DNA of 64,000 nt from Tridacna crocea (Eukaryota > Mollusca > Bivalvia > Cardiida > Cardiidae): contig OX031071.1 of the NCBI GenBank assembly GCA_943736015.1, positions 15,596,119-15,660,118 of the forward strand, in the 5' to 3' direction. Below the pieces are notes generated by a model. It had not been told where the DNA came from. It searched no databases and saw nothing but the letters and a program-made list of their open reading frames with translations. Both the position numbers and the translations under genes were made by a program. Below, piece after piece: positions 1-12,200 of the stretch (the stretch's first letter is position 1; each line of letters begins with the position of its first letter).

Positions 1-734
1 ACTGACGTGTATACCGTGTACCGGTTAGTACTCGCAGGCATTGAGGGTCATGCCCTTTCCTTACAAGGCGATGAATAAACATGTAAATAATTTACCTGCA
101 GCTCCGCGAAGTGCCTTGGTCAAAGTGTGGATAAGAATCGGCCATGTTGGATCAGGATCAGTATACAGAGCTTGCGTGTATACCTCGTGCTGTTAAGTAC
201 TCATTGAGGGTCAGGCTCTTTCCTTACCAGACGATAAATAAATAATCAATCAATCAACCAGACCAGGGCACTTTACGGAGCTGCATGTAAATTATTTACA
301 TATTTATTTATCGTCTGGTAAAGAAAGGGCCTGACTCTAAATGTCTCTGAGCACTTTACAGCACGAGGTATACACGCCAGCTCTGTATATTAATCCTGAT
401 CCAATATGGCCGAACCATATCTAAACTTTGACCAGGGCACTTCGCGGAGCTGCAGGTAAATTATTTGCATATATTTTAACGTCTGGTAAGGAAAGGGCCT
501 GCCTGTCGATGCCCGCGAGTACTTACCAGCACAAGGTATACACGTCAGCTCGGTATACTTATTCTGATCCAACATGGCGGACCCTTATCCAATATGGCCG
601 ATACCCATGACACACCAACAACTCCTTATATGCAAATGAGGTACCAAATATAGTAACACGATGGCCGAAAGTAGGTCAAGATTACCGACGCTTACGTCAT
701 CTTTGTTTGGCTCCAAAGAGACACTTATACTACT
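1..734. mobile_element. DNA element with long TIR, right part
   Basis: This is the right part of a repeat that recurs at 19163-20643. Its right end (about 600-734) matches both inverted ends of that copy, including the pieces GATGGCCGAAAGTAGGTCAA and CTTACGTCATCTTTGTTTGG. Inside are four related modules of about 150 bp, each with a block like GTATACAGAGCTGACGTGTA and a block like CCTTACCAGACGATAAATAA. The first two modules point one way and the last two the other, giving a large imperfect palindrome. No transposase is visible, so it is a non-autonomous DNA element cut by the window edge. Confidence 0.7.
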
Positions 735-959
735 GCTCGATTGGCGCGTTTGACCGTTTAATTTATGATACGTCTTGTTCTTATCAGTTTCAATAGGCTA
801 GTTGTATAAATACCAATAATTATTACATGAGTAAGAAATACATGTCTGTCAATAGGGATTCGGAGATTAATAATCTTTTTTTCCCCCACTTACTGTAAAA
901 CTAAGGTCAGCCGGTACTTCCTATCCATATAGGGTTAAATTGATTTGTGTGTGTTGTAG

Positions 960-1718
960 GTAGAGGATATAGAGTCCAAACTGGACCTGCTCATCGACCT
1001 GTATAAAGAGGATCGAAAAATATTACTTCAGGAACAAAGACGGATGCCAGACAGTCCACCCCAAGATGGGGACACTCGGGACGAATCTGGCCCCAAACCC
1101 CGCTCAATTCTAGTCGACAAGCAATATACCAGTGAACCCTCGTCCCCCATAACAAATCGACACCCTCGTAGATTAATGCAGAGAAATCATTCAGATTTAA
1201 GTTCCAGAATAAGAAAACGGGTAACGTATCGATTTCAATCCGGTTCCCCGAACTTGGGTGAAAATCCATTTAAAATTCCGGAAAATACCTTCTGTGATTA
1301 CCAGCAGTTCAAAGCACAGACTGGTTGTTATCGAAAATTTGACATTCAAGTTGGGAACCATCATCAAGCCAATCCGGTGACGAAACAAACGCCCTCGAGT
1401 CTTGTGGTCGAAAATGGCATAACAAATAGCTGGGATACTCAGCATAAAATATTAACACCTTCCGAATATTTTGACCAACCTAATTCTCAGAATTCCTTGG
1501 CGGACATTTCGTTCTGTGAACCAATAACGCCTGAATCAAACTCCCCGACGCAATTATGCAAAACTGACTTTACAAGTTTAACAACGGACGATCTTGAAGA
1601 GTTGAAAGCGTCTCAAGATGAAAACCAAGCCCTTAAATCACCTCAGCCAGCTGATCATGTGGTACTCATGCCGCTAGGGTCACCCCAGGCGCTCGCAGCA
1701 GACGTCTCGGACGTTTGA
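960..1718 (+). CDS. KCNQ (Kv7) voltage-gated potassium channel, last coding exon
   Basis: This is the C-terminal cytoplasmic end of a KCNQ-type K+ channel alpha subunit, a tetrameric membrane channel that carries slow M-type currents. The exon opens after a clear acceptor (tgtgttgtag at 950-959) and stays open for 252 codons to TGA at 1716-1718. Its first residues, VEDIESKLDLLIDLY, match the helix-D coiled coil that directs subunit assembly. About 140 residues on, KILTPSEYFDQ resembles the ILTPNEF segment of vertebrate KCNQ5. The rest is polar, Ser/Pro-rich and low in structure, as usual for this tail. The pore and voltage-sensor exons must lie left of the window. The calls rest on recalled family sequence; an alignment would settle which paralogue it is. 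Confidence 0.85.
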   Translation, partial: VEDIESKLDLLIDLYKEDRKILLQEQRRMPDSPPQDGDTRDESGPKPRSILVDKQYTSEPSSPITNRHPRRLMQRNHSDLSSRIRKRVTYRFQSGSPNLGENPFKIPENTFCDYQQFKAQTGCYRKFDIQVGNHHQANPVTKQTPSSLVVENGITNSWDTQHKILTPSEYFDQPNSQNSLADISFCEPITPESNSPTQLCKTDFTSLTTDDLEELKASQDENQALKSPQPADHVVLMPLGSPQALAADVSDV

Positions 1719-3210
1719 CTATAGCTTCTATAGTCTGGTATCTTATTTCATCCCGAATGAGAAAGAACACAAAGGCCAGTGTAATCTCCCTTTATTCCAT
1801 TCTAATACAACAACGGACCTAGATTAATACTCACTAACCATTTTTAGGAACATTCTTAGCCTTATTGTCAAGAATTTTTGTAAGCTTGAAAGTTACACAA
1901 GTTCTGGTTGGTTTAACCAAATAGTGTAGCAAATCAAAACTTGCGTTTTTCTTTTCTCTGAATCTGGAATAAGACAAAGATTAGTTATTTGAATTGTGGA
2001 TGGATACTGGCCGTGATAGTGGAATAACCTGTTTAAGTATCGGTGGCGACCTAAATATCTGATGCGGACAGTGTATATCAAAATTATGGTGCATAGCACG
2101 TGCAGTCCGCTTGTCGATCTTGAACTGCCCGCTACCTTACTGAACAATCACCACAGAATTCTTCGCTTGTAGTGCCAACTTTTGGCCTGGCCTTCAGTAT
2201 AATGTCAAAACTTTTTAGATTGTGATGAAGTAGTCAATCTTTTTTTAATTCATGTATTCATGAAACTGGCGATATATCTGAATGCATTGCTATTCGCTAA
2301 TCAATCCATTCCACACATTGATCGATCTCATCTCGTACTTACTACTGCGGCAGCGCAAAATTCCAATATTTTCCCAAATCCACACAAATCTTTTCCACAT
2401 ACCGAAAGCTCTCCTAAATCTAACCAAATCTCTCCCAAATCTACCAAATCTTTCCGAAATTTTACCCATCTATTTGAAAACATCAAACATTAATTATACT
2501 TTTTACGCTTGCCATATATTTCGAAAAAAACAGAAAGACTGACCACTTCTTTGCGTAGGACACATGCACACAGACTGATATCTGTACAGTAATATTTGCA
2601 CTCACTCTGTTACCAAACATTGATATGTTTTCAAAACCCACTTGATTAATACAAATAACCGTATATAAATTATCTGTTAGGTGAACAAGTGTTTTACTCA
2701 GAGTAATCTGGTAAAAAAGGGATTGTTTTCATTTGGGACAAAACCATCTGGATTTTTAACACGGTCATATGATCAAACCATCTCCATTGCTCTAAGGAAG
2801 GCTCATAGTGCACAGAAGTGTTTCTGATATGGTCTATACGTAACAAAAAATAACTGAATATGAATATTTTGTATTGTCTATAAAAACACCAGCATAACAC
2901 CTGCTTTTTCATCTTAAAGATACATTAAAAATGTTACCATCTATTTTCCTTGACTATTGAAAATTGAACATGAAGTGAGGTTTGTATCATTCTGTTTTTT
3001 TTTTGTCCAGAGATTTACCATTCATGCAATGGAAAGACACTGTAGTTGGTTCTTTTATTTTCTGCCACTTACATGTAAATCTTGGAAATGTTCCGTCAGA
3101 CTGCTCTTTGTCACAGTTCATTGATATGAATGATCACGGTTTAGACATGCTTGTTCGTGGTGACATCATCTTGGCATGTGAAAAAATCATATATAAAGGA
3201 TTTGTTTTTT
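1719..3210. other. KCNQ 3' flank, AT-rich, no gene seen
   Basis: Presumed 3' UTR and intergenic DNA. Apart from half of a hairpin MITE at 1837-1916, I see only AT-rich sequence with short open frames that lack splice sites or protein character. Confidence 0.5.
1837..1916. mobile_element. Partial GGGCCCGTATTCACC-type hairpin MITE
   Basis: One decayed arm of the family complete at 8658-8855. It shares the order ACCATT..TAGGAACATTCTT, then AAGTTACACAAGTTCTG, then GGTTTAACCAA. The other arm is missing. Confidence 0.5.
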
Positions 3211-3341
3211 CGGTGAAAGACCAATACTTAGTTCATCGATTGAATATCTTAAGTAATATTTTCACGTGTTGCTAAGCAGCCTGTCGTGAAAACATTACCA
3301 ATAATGTTCACTCGATGGAATAAAATCAGTCTTTCACCGAA
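3211..3341. mobile_element. CGGTGAAAGA hairpin MITE, decayed copy
   Basis: Starts with CGGTGAAAGACC and ends with GGTCTTTCACCG-like sequence in inverse, with an internal TTCACTCGATGGAATAAA arm. It is the same family as the better preserved hairpin at 52089-52228. Confidence 0.6.
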
Positions 3342-3694
3342 ATAACAATCATCAATTCATTCATGCTTCTAACCCTTTAGTGTTGGAACTTTCGTCAAAA
3401 TACATCGGGTAACTTTGGTGTTTGCTAACACTCTAGACTCAAACAATAACTACCGGTTGCTAGGACGGTATAATTGAGTTTCGACAAACACTAACGATTA
3501 TAGGTCATAGGTTAAAATGACAATTAGCTTTCAATTTGAACAGTTCCAAATTTTTGTCGTGTGTAAACCCTGTGGTCGCACCATACTCCTTGCAGCCACG
3601 ACAGCCTTGTTTCTGACAACCGTACACAAAAAGGAATTGATGTAATACAACACAGAGGAACGGTATATGCACACTTGATCGCATCAGAACTTAC

Positions 3695-3914
3695 CAGCAC
3701 GTAACAAGCCATAGTAAGGCTCGGAGATGATCCATGTTTGGACATAGAGGCTGAAAAAATATCGCACGGCAACCAAAGCGATCAAGGTTTTACAAGTTTG
3801 CTTATCCTGTTCCACTGCGTTGTATAGCATCAATCCCGTTTTACCCATGGATGTCACAAACATGGCTGCCGTGGCTGCCGGGAACATGGTGTAAATATAG
3901 GGTTTAGAGCTACT
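3695..3914 (-). CDS. Lone exon of an unrecognised multi-pass membrane protein
   Basis: An open stretch of about 73 codons lies between a plausible acceptor (TTTTGTTTTGAAG, 3915 upward) and a strong donor (CTG|GTAAGT at 3694-3689). It reads as two hydrophobic helices, around YIYTMFPAATAAMFVTSMG and TLIALVAVRYFFSLYVQTW, joined by a short polar loop (EQDKQTCK). Such a pattern fits a transporter or other multi-pass membrane protein, but I do not recognise the family. I found no partner exons on the minus strand between KCNQ and the astacin gene. It may be a gene fragment, or its partners may be too small for me to spot. Confidence 0.4.
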
Positions 3915-5171
3915 CTTCAAAACAAAAACATGTCACATGATTGAAATAATTTAAGTCCATTGTTTTGTTATAATTTAGTGTATTTTAGTGTAAACTTTCT
4001 TTTTTAATGATGTTGTTTTGAATGTGTTGTTACGACCGCTAGAATTTTGATAAAACATTAAATGATTTAGTGATAACTATTTCGACTCTTTGAATTGTTC
4101 TCTTTTTATTTGATGGCGCTCCTAAGTGCACAATTGTTAACGCTTCAAGTGGTGTTTGCGAAAACAGAGGGTTTTTTTGACAATAAAGATCCCGATCAAG
4201 CTCCATAGATCGTCTTTATCCGTTGTTTTATCTATCTAAATCTATTCTATTTAGCTTGTGTAGTCCAGCTTTAAATAAAAATGGAAACTGTTTTAGTCTC
4301 AGGCAATTGAATGGTTATTCGAAGAAAGAAGCCGAGACTATATATAAGGCACTTTGGGTATATCAAGGTTAATTCTTCTGGGGCAGTGTCTAACTGAAAA
4401 TAATATCCTAATAAAACAACAAACATATAAACCGAAATTACTATTTATCATTTTAAACCGCCGTGCTTTGTTCTTGTTTTCATTTTAATAACATTTTCTA
4501 ATGACCTTTTGTATTTTTCTTTTTTCGAAAGGGAGATTATTCAATATCATCTTTGTAATGAAAGTTGGGTGATAATTCAGTTATAAATCATACCGTTAAG
4601 AGAACAGGTCTAAAAAATGTGGTTTGTTTAATTTATGTAATTGTCTCGACTATTGTGGTGAAATTTTCGAGAATGCCAGTATTATAACACACACAGCTTT
4701 TCTCAATCACTTATACGTTATCTTAAATAGATAATCTGTTGAGTTTGTAATCCTAGAGGTTCAGAGTATAATCCCCGTTCGCGATGCTGGTCTGTAGGTT
4801 ACGGGAAGCAGAGCCACTGGCGACACCCAAGAAACACAAACTTGATTGTTTGTTTCTTCGAAAGGTGGTTTACGCCACTTTCGATATCACCTGAGTCATG
4901 TCACGGCGACAGCTCACATATTCATGTAACGCACCTTTCATTTCTGAACATATTTTTATAACCCTAGTCAACAGATACCAGCCTTGTCCTAATTGAAAAG
5001 CATATGCAGACGACAGGTTGTATGTTGCTGTACATGATTCTGATATTCGTTGTTGGTATGAACAAATAGAAATCGGCCTTTTCCACTTTGTTTTCAAAAC
5101 TTTGTTCTTTGGAATCTTTAAAAAAAGTGACATTCTCTGGGAATGGATAATATATTAATATAAATTAATGA
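3915..5171. other. AT-rich intergenic DNA, decayed repeats
   Basis: No gene seen. 4985-5140 shows faint similarity to the TTAA hairpin MITE (AATTGAAAAGCATATGCAGA), and 4490-4640 may be a worn copy of the dispersed repeat at 6382-6722. Confidence 0.4.
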
Positions 5172-5541
5172 AGGAATAATCTTCTTTCTATCGAAGTTTA
5201 TCATTCAATAAAATAGTTGCGAGTTATGAGACACATCAAATTAGTAATCCTCGAGGGGATAGCCCGAGTGGGTTATTCATTGCGTTTCGTAACTCGCAAC
5301 ATGATTAACTGAACCACAAACCACGATAGGAAGGAGGTTATTTCGGTTCTAACATGACCAACTCTTTATGAAAGGAAAACAAGTCCATACTTGGAGTAAA
5401 ACCGCGGATGAAGATTATGTTCCATTGAATAACTCACTAACTTGCTTTGCACAGAATGACGTCACTGCATGGAATGTCGCAGATTTTACAACGCTTTCCT
5501 TGCACTGTGTTTATACAGCCAAATTCGTGTGTCATGTGATA
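5172..5541. mobile_element. Asymmetric MITE, hairpin plus tail, copy 1
   Basis: A palindrome centred on CTCGAGGGGATAGCCCGAG is flanked by arms GTTGCGAGTTATGAGAC and GTAACTCGCAAC. A non-palindromic tail follows that contains TGACGTCACTGCATGGA. The same parts in the same order, inverted, make up 35578-35952, so this is a defined element rather than chance. Confidence 0.65.
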
Positions 5542-6046
5542 ATAACTCTTGTTGCAGGATACAAACCTTTCTTCAGTTTATGCCCTTGAATCTCTACTTA
5601 AATAATCTATAAGGAAGACTTTTGGTCTGATTCTTCTTTTTTTTTGTAGGAACTATACAGGAAAATATTAATGAATTATAGACATAAACGCTAGTTCAAT
5701 CAATTTTTCATTTTTATTTCAAAAATCAAAGAGAATCCTTCATAAATTATCAAAAGGTCACTGTGTGATTAAAAAGTCACGTGGTCCGTTTAACACAACT
5801 GTCTCCATTTATTTCGTACCCACAACAACAGCTGATTGGATTAGTATAGTATTCTGTTACTTGTCTGAAATAAAATGTTGGCAAGTAAGGTCAAATAAAT
5901 ATCGTTTCAGCAAGATCCAGGGCGGTATTCACCAATCAATATCCGATGAATTTTGATTTTAAAAAACATTGATTGATTGATTGATTGATTGGATTTTAAC
6001 CTCATTCATAACTATTTCAGTCACATAACGGCTACATATCAAATAT
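5542..6046. other. 3' flank of the astacin gene
   Basis: AT-rich DNA downstream of the minus-strand stop codon at 6047. AATAAA on the minus strand near 5811-5816 is a candidate polyadenylation signal. A (GATT)n run at 5968-5992 resembles the tail of the SINE family seen elsewhere in the window. Confidence 0.4.
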
Positions 6047-6251
6047 TCATATATGTCCTGGGTTTCTAGGATACTGAAATATCATGCCCAAGGATAGCAG
6101 AAAATCCAGTGCTTCAAGTGAGGCAGGAGCACGGGACCAGGCCACCACTAGATAACGCTCATCCATGCAAGATCCTCTCTGAATACCAAGGCTAGCCATT
6201 TTATCGATCAAAACGTTCACTCCGATATCAAATTTACACCGTTTGTCACAA
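6047..6251 (-). CDS. Terminal exon, unrecognised tail
   Basis: Phase-matched acceptor TTTCTATAATAG gives [20 protein letters not shown] and so on to TGA at 6049-6047, 67 codons. Three cysteines and a hydrophobic stretch ([14 protein letters not shown]) are visible. I know no family for it. The splice site is weaker than the others, so the exact start is less sure. Confidence 0.55.
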
Positions 6252-9200
6252 CTATTATAGAAATCGCCAGGAAATACGTGTCGCTGTGATTTGACCAAAA
6301 TGATGTTGAAAGAGGTATTGAACTATATTCAATCAATCAGTCAATGACCGAAACCATGTGAAATTGCAAAGTAGACCCATAAAACCTCTAGTGCTAAATG
6401 GCATAAAGTTTTCTCGATAATTGATAAATACTGATTTATACAGGAATAATACTTTTGCACATTCTAACCGACCAGAAATTTCTTTCTGTCCATCTTGAAA
6501 TCATTTGTAGATATTTTTGTTAATTTTGAGGAAAGGGAGGTAACCACTTTCTCCATTTGTAATGAAAATATAGTTGTTTTAGATTTATAACTGATAATTC
6601 TAACAGGGCAAAAAAGGAAAAAGTGGCTCATTAAAGAAGTACAGTAATACTCTATTTTAATCATAGCAAATTCGTTCGGATAATATTATAGTGGAAATAG
6701 TTGTTTTCTTTCACGTGTCCACTACTATAAACATAAAGATGAAGTCTACTATTTTCAGTTTGTAACCATTTGTGCCAAAGGTTACGCAGAGTAGTATACC
6801 ACTTTTTCGTTTCACCGTGTTTGTGGAGCCAGATTCACGTGTCATTTTAGAATACAAGACTGAGAATGTAACACGAAATGGTTGGCGAAGACATCCCTTG
6901 GCTACGCCCATACACGCTATATTTTCCAATTATAAAACTCAAAAAACTTACTTAGAACACGTAGTTGCACCAAATGCAAATCCACAGTGATAATACTTGG
7001 TGACAGTTCGTGAGCATGTCTGCACTTCACTTCCATTACTACAAGGAGACAGACCACAGGATATTTCCTCTGAAGAGTTACCCCTGAAAATGGAAACAGA
7101 AATGTATGTTTTTGTTTGCAGGCTTTTTGCTAAACAATCAGTAAAATAACAAAAGGGTGAATGAATCATACTGCTATCGGTCACTTGAGAGGTCATCAGA
7201 CCTATCCAGTAGTGGTAAATATGGAACAGTATTTGAGACATGATCTGTGACAAGGGGACTTAATAAATCTCTGTGATGCATGATACGAAGCAAGTCATTA
7301 GATAACTATTGATCATTCAAATCCATTTTCGACAATAATCATCTGGAGATTGGGATACACTGATGTTTTGCCATCCAGAAAATCGACCAATAGCAAACAT
7401 TTCTACCCATGTCTGCCTGCGATGAGTGCAGATGCTTACAAAGATCGATACTTTTTACAGATTCATTAAGCCCTCTTTTCACCAAGCATCGTTTTTTTAA
7501 CGAGTTAATACCAAACAAAATATCCATTCAGCTGCAAGGTCTTTGGAAATCTTGTTAGAATTCTGTTTGAATGATCTTTGACTTGGCACCCATGTACAGG
7601 TGATGTCTTAACATGTAAATAATGTTATTGTAGAGGGTTTGGTTTTTCGGCGTAGCCTGAATGTATTATCGAGTTTTCTGTTTTGTTTAGTGTACGATTT
7701 TTGGTCCGATTTTCCTTGCATAGAACGAAATGTGACGGCTAGATACCGATCTATTGTCTTACACGAAAACGAGTTGTGAAGCAACTTATTGTATCTCTCT
7801 TCACAATGAAAAAAAATGTCTTGGATTCAGCGATTTAATATGCAACGTGAATATCTGCCTTCCTACGGGAACAATATTAGTTGTACGGTCAGGTGGCAGG
7901 GGACTTGGAAACTTGTTCACGGCTGTGGTTAATCATGGCGCCCCGAGCCGAAGGCGAGGGGGCGACATGATTCACCACAGCCGTGAACAAGTTTCCAAGT
8001 CCCCTGCCACCTGACCGTACAACGAATTTATTATACTGCAAAGTTTTTCCCTTTCAAGGCGCGTTAAGCGAAATTTTCCTGTTTTATAATTTCACGTAAC
8101 GAGTATGCTGACGAAATAGAATTCCCTTCTGTGTGCCCCAATTCAATAAAAACTGACGTCACTGGAAACTGACGTCACTAAAACGTGCAGTTTGGTGCAA
8201 AAATGTGCAGTCTGGTGATCGATTCACGCCGCCATTTTGGATGTTGTGTTGCACGTGTAGTGATGTTTACGGGGCACTCAAAAGGGAAACTGGTTTACGT
8301 GGTTTTTGCCAGGGAACATAATATTATGTTCCCGGCATGTTAGCCAATCAGATCACGAGATATTTCTTTGCAGTATAATAATAGGTTTTATTATGATGTT
8401 AGCGAAAAAACTGAGTTTCTAATAAATTACTTTTAGTAAGTATGTGGGTGTGGTCAAGCATTGGGAGAGGTGATTGTATTGTAAATAGGATATACATGTA
8501 ACCTGTTTTCATTATCGCTTTCACTCTATATACAGAATATTCTAGAAACATAAAAAAAATCATTGGTTATTCCATTGTGATTATTTTTAGGAACAGGTTG
8601 TTAGTAAACACGTTGTTAACCAGTCCACGTTGTCATCTTTCTAGAAAAGACCGATCTGGGCCCGTATTCACCAACCATTCTTAAGAACGTTCTTTGTCTA
8701 ATTCTCCAGAATTTTCTACATTTGTAAGCAACACAACTTCTGATTGGCTAAACCATTCGGTTTAGCCAATCAGAAGTTGTGTTACTTACAAACGTAGAAA
8801 ATCTTGGAGAATAAGACTAAGAATATTCTCAAGAATGGTTGGTGAATACGGGCCCTGGACATTTCCAAGCTGATATGAATAGGAGTGACTTACTCGGTGG
8901 ATTTGGATTTTGAAATTTGACTTGTGGCTTTAAGGATTCAGAATTAGTGCAGAGTGTTGGTATATAGATCTGTGAGATGGAATTGTTTATCAGTTAAACA
9001 CAGGTGGCTCATAATTTATTTTCAACTTAAAAATATTGTTAATTTAGGTTTTAGGAACAAGAATTTTCATACGTTTTGTAATCTCAACATAATTCATCTA
9101 TTTCTTGTTCTGAGATTAAAAAATCTCAAAATTTCATTCAAACCTAACTCTTCTTTTACTCTTTTGTCTGTATTTATTGATAAATATTGTTAATTGTTAC

Positions 9201-12200
9201 ACTTGTCTGGAAACAGTGATAAAATCCCGCCTTCTGGTAACGACAAACGGTCGATGTTTGTAAGCTGCTTCAATTTTGTACAGAAATGCATACATACTTA
9301 TGTTTCTTTTTAAAGATTTCATCGTATGGTCTCAACAGACCTTTATTTAAAAAATATTCAATAATTAAATACAAAAAAAATATATAAATCAAAGAACATT
9401 GCAGAATATCAACACTCGTTTTAGGATAACATGAGATATGTGTGCTGCCCGGGGACAAAAGCCCACTAGGACAAAAGCCTGCTGGACAAAAGCTATTTTT
9501 GGCAGAGAGGACAAAAGCCCACTGCTTATAAAAAACTGTAAGTAAATCATTTTTTTTTTATCTTTTTTGTAAGAAAAACACATTAGGGATTTAATGATCG
9601 TTATGATCAAATTGCCTTTCCTTCTTCTCAAGTTTTATTTCTCTGCAACATTTCCCATACTTGTATAACACCCATTTGAAAGAAGACTTCTGAAAAAATG
9701 TGAGAAAAGGAGAAAAATGCTGTGCTATTGAAAACAATGTGAGAGAGGGAGAAAATGCTGCTAACAGGCATTTTCTGCTTTTCACATAATGTTTTCTTCT
9801 CTTCTACAGACAAGTCAAATCTTTTTAATTAGATACTTGATTTTAACTAAAAGTGGGCTATTGTCCTAGTGGGCTTTTGTCCCAGTGTGCTTTTGTCCTA
9901 GTGGGCTTTTGTCCAGTGACTTTTGTCCTAGTGGGCTTTTGTCCTACAGCCCTATTGCCATATACTGCTCATTACGAGAGCTTCTTCATTCTTAAAAAAT
10001 TCTGCTTTCAACCATATGCAAAACAATTAAAAGAGACTACTTTCATAACAGTTTTCATTATTTCCCTTAATAGTATACTTCAAACGAAGTTAAATATTCA
10101 TATCCTAGTGCATCATACGCCATCCACCTTTTTAAAAGATATTTCTTGTTCTATATGAAATTCTACAGCAATACGGGCTGATTAAGCTAATCATGGCTCG
10201 TTTATCTGCTGGGAAGTAGAGTGATATAGGCCAATGATAGCCTTCTTGTTATTCTGTTTCCTTTCTTTATTTATTTCGAAATGGGCCGCTTTCTCTAATT
10301 TGTGAAAAGATAGCTCCAATTCCTTGACATAAATATTTGTTTTAGGTAGGGAGTAGTAAAATAATGGTCTTAGGCATAAATATGCCCCTTAGTCAATTTT
10401 CTTGACCTTCAAATAATTCAGTGACAATCTTTATTTGGCATGAAATTATTACATTTTAGGCCATGAATCAACACATTATTCAAATGTGTCAAAAGAAAGA
10501 TTGTCATGATTGCTACTATTCTAGGAAGATGCAAAAGTATTTCTTGATAAAATCACAAGAAAGAATTTTATTGGGCAATCTTTGGACAAATAAGCCAAGA
10601 CCTATAGATTTTTCATGTCGTTTTTAGTCTTTTCTTGGCACATGTGGACTCTCCATAGCGGCTCATGTAGCCTGTACATAGTCGCTTTTTAGTGGGACCA
10701 GTACAAAAACAAGTATTCCACCGCAAAATTCTCCCACCTTATCAAACTAGTTTGTTCCCATTTTCTGTTATAATTCTGTATTTCCTGACATATGTAGCAT
10801 GCATGTCGTGTAACTTTTCCCTTTTGTTATCGTCGTTTAAGTGTTGCATTAATGACAAACTGAATGGAGTGGGATCTTGATGGTACCTTTTTGACGGGCA
10901 TTGATATTTAGAAATTAGACACCACAAATTCATTTCTCCTTTTTTCGTAGTTCGAAATCTCACATGATAAATCTGAGTTTACATGCTTTGCATCCCAGTT
11001 CAAAAACCGACTTTTTTTCCGGTAGGACTTGGCAAAGGTAAGATATTTACGTGCACGTTGACTGCTGTTCACAATTTCGAGTTCTGGTTTGGATTCCGCA
11101 GCCCCCGCACTCCTCTGAGCACGTGCTCCATGTGCTCCATGGGGACCATCCGGTCATAGGGTCGTCACCTTCGTTCTCGGGTCTGTTAGTTAAGTCTGGG
11201 TTACCAATGTTGGAGTCTGTCACATCGGCATTTGTACTCGAAGATGGATTGTTTGTTGTCGATGAGAACGATTCTAGGAAAAACAAGAAATACATTTTAT
11301 TTGAATGAGCTTTTTACTCCACTTTTACCCCCAGTGTTGATATCATATAAGATTCCATGTCGACTGATTATCTTGATACCTTTTTTCCCGAATTTTTAAT
11401 ACAGATGAGATGGCTTGGATACTACAGTACCTTGCCTTAAGGACAATCTCACCAAATCTATTCTTCTCCTACCGCCGATCATTTTTTCGCCTAATAAAGT
11501 CGCAAAATGGCCCGTTGCTTTCCAAAATAATTGTTCGAAATACATGTGAAAAAAGAAAGAAGACTAAAAGACGTCTTTAGAGCTCTGAAAGTGTCTTCTT
11601 AAATGATTAAACAACCAGTGGTCGACGAATCCCTTTTTCACGGGCGAACGCTCCTTATCCCGGTTGTTAAGTATAGTAAAATAGCCGGTGTAATGCAGAG
11701 AAATGACCCTCCCCTACAAAATGACCCGGGTCATTATTCTACGTAGAGAAATGACCCCAGAAGTCCTTCTTCTACGTAGAGAAATGACCGGGGTCATTAT
11801 TCTACGTAGAGAAATGACCCGTGGGTCATTCCTCTATGTAGAGCAATGACCCATGAGTCATTTTGTAGGGGAGGGTCATTCTCTACATTACACCGAAAGA
11901 TAAGCAAGTACAATTCAAATCATTGACTATTCTTAGAAAAATGGTGTTTGCAGACAGTAAAAAGATTAGCTGAAAGAATTTAGCCTCCATCCAGATTACA
12001 ATATGATCTAACGTATCAGGAAAGACTCATTTTCTGACACTTTTTTTCAATAGATATAAAAAAATCTTTTTCCAGTTTTGCAAAGAAATAGTACTTCCTA
12101 ATATCTTTTATAGAAATAGAAATAAATGATCAAGTGGGGGCATTTTTTAAAAATAATGAGGAAATGAATTTACTCCTTTTATAGTAAACATATCTTTTGG

